DNA of 64,000 nucleotides from Micromussa lordhowensis (taxonomy: Eukaryota > Cnidaria > Anthozoa > Scleractinia > Lobophylliidae). Position numbers and translations under genes: made by a program. Positions 12,901 to 22,260 of this stretch are shown here, in pieces (position 1 is the first letter of the stretch; every line of letters starts with the position of its first letter). The notes under the pieces are model-generated. The model had not been told where the DNA came from. It ran no database searches and saw nothing but the letters and a program-made list of their open reading frames with translations. The stretch covers positions 32,524,658-32,588,657 of the forward strand of contig OZ026603.1 of NCBI GenBank assembly GCA_964020085.1, written 5' to 3'.

Positions 12901-15900
12901 GGCGAGGAGCGGCGGGAGAGCCTGTAAGACTTTCTTTAACGACCCTCTTCTGGTATAGCAGGAGCTGCTATACCCTCTGATTGGTCAATTTTGAGTCCAG
13001 AGACCTGGCTATCAAGCTCTTGGAGAATGGAATTCCGAGATGGTAAACTTGGATTGACAAGATATGAGGTAACCGCCGGAGCGTTGACAGTACTGTCAAA
13101 ATTGACCAATCAGAGGGTATAGCAGCTCCTGCTATACCAGAAGAGGGTCGTTAAAGAAAGTCTTACAGGCTCTCCCGCCGCTCCTCGCCTTAGTCCTCCC
13201 TCGTTTTTTTCTCGCTCGTTTTCGTCGTCCCCAGCTACCGAGAGCCTGGAACAGGCTAAATAACACCAGATGCCGAAAACAACTTTTGATGTACATTTTA
13301 AACACTTGAACATTGTCAAAGTAGCTGTGGATCCACGAGCCGATAGCCGAGTGGATACGCAGACTACTTTGACAATGTGATGACGAAATTCATTGTCAAT
13401 AACAGGACAGACTCATTAAAAACTGACATCAATTTGTTTTTTACGACAACAAATGGTCGAATTGCCCGCACTCGCTTGCTGACGCGTCGCACGAATTTCA
13501 AATTCATGTGTCTGTCCGCATATTGACGATAAAAATTAGCCAATGAGCGCGCGAGAATTTCTGCAGTTATCGTAAAATAAAAGGAGGCGTCCAGGTCATT
13601 GGGAATCCAAGGGGCAGTCGGATTCTTCTTGGTCTTGGACCTTATTAAGAAAAATACCAACCTTGCTCTTAGATGCCTCGGAATGAGTTTTCGTATAATA
13701 TTGTGCCTTTTGTTTGCAGGACAAGGAAGCTATGGAATACCTCCAGGAAGTGGGCCCAGACACTATGATACCTTGCTTCTCCGTAAACCTGAAAGGAAAC
13801 AAAAACGTCGAAAAATGCAACGAAATCAACCTGGCTCTTTTCCAGAGTCTCGCACACACATCTAGTGAACAGACCGCCCATCGCATTCCAATGGTTGTCA
13901 CATCCTCTAGTTTAGTTCCTCACAAGCACAGCGCTGCTGTTAAGAATTTCAAGGAAAGACTGGGGGTAAGAGGAATGTACGGTACTCTTCATCTACAGCC
14001 ACACTATCAGTTGAAACGTATTTGCACCAGTATGAACAAATCATCAAGGCTACAAGAAAATATTAACAATTATTGGACGAAGTTGAGAAAAACATCGTGA
14101 TTTGTCAGTGGCGAGCAGATCAGTAATTTGCCGAAGCCAAAGGCTCGGGCAGATAATTGATCTGCGAGACACTGACAAATCACGATATTTTGCGATAACC
14201 GAGTTCAAGAATTGTTTGATCATTCGATCACCAAGTTTGTTTTCATATTTTAATCACTCTCTGACAGTTCAGGGAAGAGATCTGCGATTTTTTTTTTGCG
14301 TGATTACAATTACGCAAGAGCAGAGTATTATTTGCAGCAAAACACATTAAGACGTTGCTACACATGAGCAGACCATTATTTGTAGGCAGTTATTTGCAGG
14401 TCACATGGTGGGCTTTCGGCCAATGAAAAGGAAGAAAAAGACGCATGGAATGATGAAGTCATTTATTCGCAACGCTCCTGAATTTAGCTTTAGCTTTACT
14501 CACCGTTAATCATCATGCATGTATTTCTCGCTTATTGCGAACTTTTCATCTTGCTCGTTTTAGGTGCATTCCAACAACGACACACCTGTCAAATATATCA
14601 TCACTACTTGCATGGACCCCTGGGCCACCTCCATGGAATTTATGGACGACATGGCTGCCATCATGAGGAACAGCATCTTGTGTGCCATTGGAACGGTAAG
14701 TGGAATGTTGAATGGTGAAAATGTGTTGAAGAAGATTAAACCTTACAACGAATAAATAGTGCCGTTTCGTCTCCTTAATACCTTGCATCAAATTCGTCTG
14801 AAGCGTTACCGTACGGTTTACCTCGTTACCGTTTCACTTATCTTCATCAAATTGCAGAAATTCACGAATTTGTACATTGCGTAAGCATCCTGGCTTGATT
14901 TTACATTAATTCCTAAATAGTGAAATCCAAGATGGCGGATCAAATAACGTCATATGACGTCATAAACAACAAAATGGTATCATCTTGTACAGCAAGGTCA
15001 GGGCTATCTTATCAATGTAAATTTATCTCGCTGTGCCTTAACAGAACAAAAATCCAGAGGGAGGGGGGGCTCCATCGATCCCCCCTTGTACCACGTTGGG
15101 GGGGGGGGGGGGTGGGAGGGAGGTATGAGTTAGCTTGGGGTTAGTTACACTCGTTAACTACAAAGTGATTGAAAGATACATTTTGGTTTCACTTTAGGTT
15201 ACCGATCCCAAAGCACTCCACAACTTTGTTAGCACCGGAGTTGTCAATCAAAAGAACGAAGTGATCGCCTCTTATGTTGGAGACTTCAATGACGTGGCCA
15301 AGCAGTATGACACCCTGGTGAAATTACAATTTCTCCATGGTAAAGATGCCGAGAAGTATATCGCCATGCAAGAGAAGCTACTACGGGCGAGTAAAGAACC
15401 TCAACCCATCGTGTTAAGAAGCAAAAAAGACAAGCTCCACGACGTCTTCTTCGAAAAGTCTGACTACGCTGGCGAGAGAGAAAAGTTCGACTTCTTCGTA
15501 GGCCTGCCATCTGACCACGACAAGCCTTTTATGACTGTGATGATGAAAATCGTGGATGTGGCACGTTATCAGCATTTTGATAAAGGCGACTATCCGGACG
15601 CCTGTACCTACTTCATGTACGGCGACAAGAAAAGTGTGTTCTTGTTCCACATTCCCACAAAAAGCCCGGACTTCTTTCAGGTATTGATTTTACTCAATGA
15701 TTATTGCACAAATACACGTATGTATAGTTATTGACGGAATTTGTTAGAATCGTGATCAAATTAAATGAGATAACAAAAAAGAAGTGGAATGTCTTTAAAG
15801 GTTAACGGTTAACGTTTATGGGAACCGCTAAACTAGAATAGTCGTGCAGAAATTGATTGTAGGTAGGGTGGCACTTTTCGTGCCTTTAGCCTTTAGCCTT

Positions 15901-16274
15901 TAGCCTCGCTGCTATAAACGACTGGAATTCTTGGTATCCAGCGAACGATAGTGAGAGTTATCTTAATTGACGGTTTAACACGGAATTGGTAAAACGGAAG
16001 GCTAAATTTCTCATAACTTTCTTAAAAGGTGGTCCAACTGGATGGCCCTCCTGAAGGCGTTGGCAGCGAGGAAGTTGATGACCTGTTGCTTAGATACGGA
16101 ATCGAAGTAGAGTTTCCAGCCATTCCTGGCTCACCAATGATAGCAAATGGAGAAGTCCAGGATCCCCTGACCAAAAATAAATACGACATTACATTCGTCG
16201 GAATGAATGGTGAAGAGGTGAATACCAAGGTGAAGATTGCCAAAAAGATCTGGTTTGCTGGAACCACCGCGTAA
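6930..16274 (+). CDS. PLP-dependent decarboxylase, tyrosine-decarboxylase-like
   Basis: Eleven exons join in frame to 955 codons: 6930-7162, 8275-8422, 9107-9412, 9605-9944, 11069-11208, 11585-11953, 12422-12646, 13720-13965, 14564-14695, 15198-15680 and 16029-16274. All introns are GT/AG. The catalytic core resembles the group II decarboxylase fold as in bacterial L-tyrosine decarboxylases: HGDGAWGG (Asp398, expected to contact the PLP pyridine nitrogen) and TIDPHKSG (Lys453, expected Schiff-base lysine), both in exon 6, with a VMGTTEESAVDPL segment in exon 5. The N-terminal AENG..RDLL..AVDKHVGFRHK segment also fits the TyrDC type rather than animal AADC, HDC or GAD. At 955 aa it is much longer than bacterial enzymes (about 620 aa); the extra C-terminal part from exons 10-11 has no domain I recognise. 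The product is expected to be a cytosolic amino-acid decarboxylase; the substrate (tyrosine or another aromatic acid) is inferred. Confidence 0.9.
7622..7736. repeat. Palindromic fold-back in decarboxylase intron 1
   Basis: Arms beginning AACAATTATTCCAT pair with ATGGAATAATTGTT. The core GTTGGATATGAAGTGAT is inverted around a GCGCTACGCGC loop. It is non-coding. Confidence 0.8.
10852..11000. repeat. Fold-back repeat in decarboxylase intron 4
   Basis: Bounded by GTTGTTCGAAAAG on the left and CTTTCGAACAAC on the right, with internal inverted ATCCAC/ATCCGG blocks. The outer GTTGTTC.../...GAACAAC ends resemble those of the repeats at 18018-18262 and 30317-31389. Confidence 0.7.
12115..12175. repeat. 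C-rich low-complexity tract
   Basis: A long run of C with interspersed T, inside decarboxylase intron 6. The open frames across it are compositional artefacts. Confidence 0.8.
12831..13258. mobile_element. Non-autonomous DNA element, 9-bp TSD
   Basis: Inverted repeats of roughly 165 bp begin TAGCCTGTTCCAGGCTCTCG and end in the reverse complement. The element is flanked by exact 9-bp duplications AATAACACC at 12822-12830 and 13259-13267. It lies in intron 7 of the decarboxylase gene and has no coding capacity. The 9-bp target duplication and long inverted repeats fit a Mutator-like MITE; the superfamily is inferred. The TAG...CTA ends match those of the elements at 37169-39125 and 55148-56468. 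Confidence 0.92.
13313..13580 (+). repeat. Dispersed repeat R3, copy 1
   Basis: Carries GTAGCTGTGGATCCACGAG, TGACATCAATTTGTT and CGTCGCACGAATTTCAAATTC, and ends AGCCAATGAGCGCGCGAGAA. Two further copies lie at 43117-43398 (same orientation) and 47699-47990 (inverted). It is non-coding, in decarboxylase intron 7 right after the 9-bp-TSD element. Confidence 0.85.
15060..15125. repeat. G-rich tract
   Basis: Runs of G (about 14 in a row near 15098-15111) in decarboxylase intron 9. Similar homopolymer G runs occur at 48207-48220 and 52121-52134. Length is probably unstable or assembly-sensitive. Confidence 0.8.
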
Positions 16275-16517
16275 TAGTTAAACGTGCGAACCAGTAACTA
16301 GATACGCCATGAGATGTCTTGAAGTTTTTTGGTCCTTGTTTTGACAGGGTGTGTTGTCACCTCGCATATAGTTAACCTTTTTGGACATTTTTTGGACTAG
16401 AATATTTTTTTGGAGTCGCAGTATTGTTCAAACGATTCGTAAGACTATATTTTCTACATTTTGTACCTCGTGTTGTATTGTCATCTTATTCCTATGCTAT
16501 TCGATTTCTACTGTTAA

Positions 16518-16523
16518 AATAAA
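16518..16523 (+). terminator. Polyadenylation signal AATAAA of the decarboxylase gene
   Basis: An AATAAA hexamer 244 bp downstream of the stop codon on the gene strand, followed by a (TTG)n/T-rich stretch as expected downstream of a cleavage site. Confidence 0.6.
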
Positions 16524-16537
16524 CTGGACAAAAATGA

Positions 16538-16563
16538 GTTTGTTGTTGTTGTTGTTGTTGTTA
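16538..16563. repeat. (TTG)n microsatellite
   Basis: About eight TTG units directly after the probable poly(A) signal. Confidence 0.85.
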
Positions 16564-18017
16564 TCAAAAGCCACAGTTAAATATAAAGCAGTCGAAAAAA
16601 ATCTATTTTATCGGAATTACTCCAACTACAAATAGTTCTCTTACCGTTATCAGCCCCACATTAAATGATTTCCCTCCACCTCTAAATCCTGCGACCTCCA
16701 ATCCTCGTGCGACAACCTCAAAACCACTCAAAATTCGAAAGAAAAAAATTGATGCGTTTACTTAAGAGTGAACCGGAATTGAACGACTACAGGATATGAG
16801 AATTTTCGTCAGATAACCCCTTTAATTTGTTTTAGCATTATATTTGTTGAATGTCTGACAGAGACAACACGCAGCGGAAATGATGGGAGCTCGGCAGTAG
16901 CCGTAATGGAGAAAACACAAATACTCTTGGCAAAACTCAATTTAGTAACGGTAATTTATCTTAGCGGTAGTTCATTTTCACTTGCCAAGATAAACAGCTG
17001 AATAAGCAAATGCAACGTAGACTGTTGGCCTAGAACAATTTTCTGTCCGCCTCGGGATAAATATATTATTTAACGGGGCTTTCAAAATAAGAGAGAAATA
17101 ACCCGAAGGTACGAGGTGGAAACTTTAAGATTTACTTGTGAGGACTCGCAACTCTCACAAGCCTGACTGAAACCTGACAAGAAGGTACGGTTTTGTGCTT
17201 ACTTACTAAACGTGAAATCTGCAACTCTGCCCGCGTCAGGCATATGAATCAAATTAAAACTTCCGAACGTACAATTGCTCCTGAAGCAATTTGAATCAAC
17301 AGTTGACTTCGATATATATATATATATGCGTTCAGTCGGGTCTAAGTATCGCCCAATATAATTAGTCAGTGTTGGTTTTCACTTCGACTTACGAATGCTG
17401 CGTTTCCAATTTTTTTTTAATAATACCCCTCCCGCGTATCATTAGTTAAAGTTGCACAAGAACTTACCGATGTCTGAAACTTAATTGCTTTCTTCTTTTT
17501 AATGAACCAGAAGCAATTTTAATACATCGGTATAACGAGAGGAGTAATTTCCTCCTTGTAAGAAAACGTTTTCTTGACGTTTAAAATTTAATATAGAAGT
17601 CTTCATTACTGATAAATTAATTGAACACGAAGAAAAGGAGCTTTAATTTGAGGAGTCTCCTTTAATGTATTTTAATAAAGTACGTATAAAATTCATGTCG
17701 TTGAAGGCTGGTTTCCATCCGGAACACTTCGAGCGTTGCAAAAAACTGAGTTCGGTATAATCATAGCCACTCTTAGCAATCTATGGCAGTCTCTTCCTTA
17801 TTGGATCGTGTCATTCCTCGAGCTCACATTTAAAGAGGTATATCGTAAAATCACGTTAAAACGTTACGAGAAAGGCTTACAAAGCATAGAAACAAAACAA
17901 TTTGATCCGTGTGTTTATGTTTGCATGACATTATGAAAATACTCGTTGAAAATGGGCAAAACTGTGGCCATTTCATAGAAAATATATCTCTGAAAATATA
18001 GAGGGGCTGCAGTGTAC
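16564..18017. other. Intergenic between decarboxylase and GPCR genes
   Basis: No gene recognised. A short (TA)n tract lies near 17311-17327. The 66-codon frame at 17736-17936 shows no domain. Confidence 0.5.
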
Positions 18018-18262
18018 CAGGGCCGGGTTGTTCAAAGCCCGATTAAGCTGACCCAGGATTAGCGAGAAATTTGATTTCAGTTTTGGAACTTTGCAGTGAG
18101 GTTTTCTGTTTATATTTTTCGTCATTCAGTTTTGAATTTGAATAATCAGAAATAACGCAAAACATAAGCAGTGAAAAATGTTTCTGTACAAGAATTATAC
18201 GTACTACGATTAACTTTTAATCCTGGTTTAGCTTTCACTGGCTTTCGAACAACTCGGCCAGG
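18018..18262. repeat. Fold-back repeat, CCGGGTTGTTC family
   Basis: Left arm GGGCCGGGTTGTTCAAAGCC and a GGATTAGCGAG block are mirrored by AATCCTGGTTTAGC and CTTTCGAACAACTCGGCC on the right. A second copy at 30317-31389 is interrupted by a TTAA-flanked insertion. Confidence 0.75.
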
Positions 18263-18706
18263 GGCGTAATGGTGGCCGGTCATTTGAAGTTAGGACAGTG
18301 AAAAGCTTGTGTTGTTTACATATACTTTTAGCCGGAGAACGATTCCCGATTTTACCAAAATAATCCACTCGTTAAACCTTGCTATGGTCATGCAAACTAA
18401 ATCTTCTTTCAAAAAGGTACCGCAAGTTATAAATTACTATAATGTCAGAGCTGGCATGGCTGGTAGTGAGAACAAACTGACTACATAAGCTTTGTTGCTT
18501 CGACTACATCGGATACCGTGGCGTTGCGCCAAACCTTTGAATTGACAAGTCTCATGTTTTCTTGTCCTTGTCAGTAATGAGTATTCATGACAATTTCTTG
18601 TATTTCGTCTTAGCTCTTATACATCGCGTTAATTGTTGATGTGAATCGTGCTGCTGCCGGCCGACCGACCGACCCTCTACAATTTACCAGACAAGTCTGA
18701 AATCTC

Positions 18707-19732
18707 GTGGAGATGGATTGCGGCGCACAGGAAGCACCATCTCATCTATCTTACATTTCTATGATCGCATCACTGGTTCTTTCGGCCATTACTATTTCGG
18801 GCAATTTACTCGTGTTGTTGGCAGTATACAAAGACCCTCACAAAGAACTCCGAAAACCATTCACAATTTTTGTGGCAAACTTGGCGCTGGCGGACTTTAC
18901 GGCAGGCTCCGTAACGGAACCAATGGCAGCTTATTTTACGGTCCAGGAAGCGCGAGGTGGGGTTGTGGAAGATTTTGCAGTTTATATAACACATCTGAGT
19001 TATTTTATGTCGTGTACGACGTCGGTATTAACCCTCGGTGTATTAACTATTGATAGATATTTGGCGATATCTCATTCATTGTGGTATAAAGCTCATGTCA
19101 CCATGGAATCGGCCACAAAATTATGTATCGTTGTATGGATTGTGTCTATAACACTTTCACTGGTTTATATCAAGACCGGCTTTATCAATTTTGCGTTCGT
19201 TTTTGCAAATACTGCTGTCTTGACTACATCTTGTGTTCTAGTGTTTTCCTATTACAGCATTTTGAAAACTCTCCGAAGTAGGACCGTCCGGGTTGGAGTC
19301 TTACATGAAGGGGTGAATCAGCGTTCTGAGAGACATTTGAAGTCACTAATGCTAGAGAACAAACTGATGAAGCTCTATATGATGATGCTTGGAATATTTT
19401 TGTTTTGTTTTGTACCTTCGTGCGCGTTCATTTACGTTCTATATTTCTGTTCGGTGTGTAATTGTATTACTATTCATTGGCTTCGAGACATGAGCTTCTT
19501 ACTTGTCTTAAGCAGTAGTTCCCTGAATCCCGTTTTGTACAGTTTAAGAATGAAGGCATTCCGTAAAGCGTTCAAAAGTATAGTACATTTTCAGAGGAAA
19601 CGGGGAAAAGTAGACATACACCTTCATGTAGATCAACCTGGACTTTCTTCAGAAAATCCTGATAACGCTAACGACGTGTCTATTGCTATTACGGGTAGTC
19701 GAGGAACTAGTGGAGACAACGGAATAAAATGA
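18707..19732 (+). CDS. Rhodopsin-family GPCR, single exon
   Basis: One uninterrupted 341-codon frame shows the class A signature set: GN33 in TM1 (1.50), LALAD63 in TM2 (2.50), DRY at 116-118 ending TM3, a CFVP motif in TM6 (CWxP with Phe in place of Trp) and NPVLYSLR in TM7. Counting back from Arg117, position 3.25 is Val, and the short TM4-TM5 loop has no cysteine, so the usual TM3-ECL2 disulphide is absent, as in melanocortin, cannabinoid and lysophospholipid receptors. It should be a plasma-membrane receptor coupled to G proteins; the ligand cannot be told. A second in-frame ATG two codons downstream is an alternative start. Cnidarian genomes carry large families of intronless receptors like this. 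Confidence 0.93.
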   Translation: MEMDCGAQEAPSHLSYISMIASLVLSAITISGNLLVLLAVYKDPHKELRKPFTIFVANLALADFTAGSVTEPMAAYFTVQEARGGVVEDFAVYITHLSYFMSCTTSVLTLGVLTIDRYLAISHSLWYKAHVTMESATKLCIVVWIVSITLSLVYIKTGFINFAFVFANTAVLTTSCVLVFSYYSILKTLRSRTVRVGVLHEGVNQRSERHLKSLMLENKLMKLYMMMLGIFLFCFVPSCAFIYVLYFCSVCNCITIHWLRDMSFLLVLSSSSLNPVLYSLRMKAFRKAFKSIVHFQRKRGKVDIHLHVDQPGLSSENPDNANDVSIAITGSRGTSGDNGIK

Positions 19733-21129
19733 ACTTGAGAGGTTACACACAAACAGCTATACAAATGGCAAGCAGCTATACAAATTTATTGAAGCAAAGA
19801 AAGTGTCCACATAAGAAAAGAGTTCCACAGCATTAGTCTAGTATGCCGTTTCAAGGCTTCGAAACACCAATATGGCTGCCGTGACGTCATAAATAAAATA
19901 AAATAAAACAAATTTTGTTGGTGTATGATTGAAACATGTTCGGATCTTCTTCGGTCGTCTTCGGTAATCATCGGAAAATGTTCGGAAACATCCACCTGGT
20001 CTTCGGACAAATTTAAGAACTCTTCGGAAATTTTCGGAAACTGGTCGCTGTGGTATAATTTTTCGGAAAATCGCCACAAGCGTCGTTAAGTGCTGTGAAT
20101 ATTTTCTATAATAAAAAGAAAATTACATGGTCGCTTGCAGATACGAAAATTATCTTCTCGTGTTAAAAATATTTAAAATTTTCGTATCTCTGCGTTGCCA
20201 TGTAATATACCCTATTTATTTTTTCTCCGTTCCTGAGCGGGCCTGAGAATTCAACAAATCCTACAATCTGATTGATTCCGGTAGCGAGCGGAATTTTCCC
20301 ATCCGCCCGTCACAGCGGGCGGAATCCATCGTGTTGATCTATTTTCGTGAACGAATTAGCGATAATCGTCAATCTTTTGCCCTGTCTACATTTTCATCGA
20401 CGTCATATCAACGCAAGTTTGTCCATGTTCACTTTTAAAGGGCAAGGAAAGTCACCGGAAGTAAATTCAATTGAGTTTTTTTGAAGTTGTGAGAGTTTGT
20501 TTGGTTGCTTGTATCTTGGCGCTGTAATGGCGCGTAATACTGTATGTCTCTCTCTGGAAAATTTTAAGAAGAAAAAGAGGCAAAGCAATTTCAGTCGAGT
20601 TTACCTCTCTGATCGTTGCTGTATTTGAAGGAATTTCAGTGGAATACACTTAAAGAATTTTCCTGCGATTTGCTACTCAATTTACAGTAGAAAAGTCTGA
20701 TTTCGAGTGATTTGCAATGACTGACAGAATGTTTTTTTGCAGTACAACCTCAACTACAACTTTTGTAGTACGAAATTTCACACCGGAAAAACAATTTTGC
20801 AGAACTTAACTGGTGAACTAAATGCAACTAACATAAAGAGGTTCGAAATAAATCTGTTCTTTAATACACCTTTCTTAGAGTTTAGTCTAGTATCTGAGTT
20901 ACAGAGGGGGACATTAAATTTTACGGTATTGCGGTATTGGGTTATTGGGTATCCCTCGTCCTTCATGGCGTCCATCTGATTTCCCTTAACATAGTAATCT
21001 CTGTTTTCTGCCGATCGTCATTATCGACAGAGGGCTTCGTGGTTTGGTAGTGGACTCACCGAGATTTTAGAAACTAGTACAAAAATAACTTTAGTTATTA
21101 GAGACCTTAAGATCGAGGTTTTTCGGCAT
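19733..21129. other. Intergenic downstream of the GPCR
   Basis: No gene recognised. Contains an (AAATA)n tract near 19890-19910, a TCGG-rich degenerate stretch at 19940-20065 and a small palindrome at 20122-20206. The open frames at 19786-20079 are read from the TCGG-rich repeat. Confidence 0.45.
20122..20206. repeat. Small palindromic fold-back
   Basis: ATTACATGG...CCATGTAAT ends enclose inverted GATACGAAAATT / AATTTTCGTATC blocks. It shares ATTACATG ends with 2676-2816. Confidence 0.7.
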
Positions 21130-21186
21130 TAAAAAAATAAAATAATAAATTTGCTATTTTATATAGCGCATTTTCTATATATATAA

Positions 21187-21232
<46 letters not shown>

Positions 21233-21402
21233 CCACGCAGTTCACAATTTTCATGAGAAAGTACAGTATGATATACCGGTGACCCCAGGTCAGAATAAGT
21301 AATAAGCCATCACACCGGGGACATTCCCCTACTCTTTCCGAACAGTGCGTGGGTTCTTTAACGTCCCACACCAGTACTGTGAGACGGGGCCTACGGTTTA
21401 TC

Positions 21403-21440
<38 letters not shown>

Positions 21441-21447
21441 AGATGTC

Positions 21448-21480
<33 letters not shown>

Positions 21481-21577
21481 AAAGACCCTGAGTGTTGGTC
21501 CGGCCGAGATTTGAACCTGCGACCTCCCGCACAGCAGTCCGGTGCTCTACCAACTGAGCTAACCGGTCGGCGGTTCT
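21130..21577 (-). mobile_element. tRNA-derived SINE
   Basis: On the minus strand the element starts with a tRNA-like head (21573-21498): an A-box-like TTAGCTCAGTTGGTAGAGC and a B-box-like GGTTCAAATCTCG, with largely paired acceptor ends. A 350-bp body follows and an AT-rich tail ends near 21130. The anticodon arm does not fold cleanly and the body continues past the acceptor stem, so this is a SINE rather than a working tRNA gene. Pol III transcription from the A and B boxes is expected when intact. Confidence 0.75.
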
Positions 21578-22260
21578 ACCGCGAACGTCAAGAAGTCACG
21601 TGATCAGTGCGTTGGCGTTAGGTTTGCAGTTTGAGGTTCACATTTGTACGGCTAGACCAAGTTCTAGAGGTAAGTGATTTACCGCAAGGTTTTTTGCACC
21701 CTAAAGCATCACAATCCCACGTTTGAGAGGAAATACTACTTTTAAAAACTATTTCGCTAATTAACTCTCGAATTCTTTTTCATAGAAACGTAAGTTTGAA
21801 GATGATTTCTCAGCTAAAACAGTTCATGTTCACAACAGAAGTAGACGAAAATAACAAACTAACAAAAACAAAACTCGTGACAGAAATGAAACGCCGTTTC
21901 TGTGTCAACAGAACATGATATTTATACTTTCCCAGTTTCTTTTATTGGTATTCACGTCTGAGCCATATCGATGCCATCATTTTCCTATCTCACTGATAAT
22001 AGCTTTAATCGCGACACGACATTCCTTGCCCTACCCTGAACCTAGCCCCAGTCCCCTCCCCTCCAAATGCATGAACACGTTCACCCAACACTGCAGGGGC
22101 ACTTGTTAAGTGTGGCAGCAAAATCAAAGTAAAACACAGCTTTATAACAATCAGGCTCTTTAATGTTACATTTGCTCACTTATGACAACTTGATATCGAT
22201 ATAAAACTAAAATGCAGGCTCTATTTTGTTTTTCTGGCTTCGGTGATCATGATGGCGAAG
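21578..22260. other. 3' flank of cysteine-rich gene A
   Basis: The part nearest gene A (22149-22200) holds the 3' flank segment shared by all four cluster genes. The rest shows no gene. Confidence 0.45.
22149..22200. other. Shared 3'-flank segment, gene A
   Basis: Carries AATCAGGCTC, AATGTTACAT, ATGACAAC and GATATCGAT in this order on the plus strand. The last three words occur in the same plus-strand order downstream of genes B, C and D, although A and C are transcribed from the minus strand. ATTAAA on the gene strand (complement of 22160-22165) could be the poly(A) signal. Confidence 0.6.

Noticed and set aside
16029..16274. Separate small gene
   Set aside because: It is the last exon of the decarboxylase, joined in frame from exon 10.
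19786..20079. 97-codon minus-strand frame with SEDxxxxSEHF-like repeats
   Set aside because: It reads a TCGG-rich degenerate repeat; there is no start or splice context and both frames of the tract look similar.
21498..21573. A tRNA gene on the minus strand
   Set aside because: A and B boxes are present but the anticodon stem does not pair and the sequence continues as a 350-bp body with an AT-rich tail, as in a SINE.
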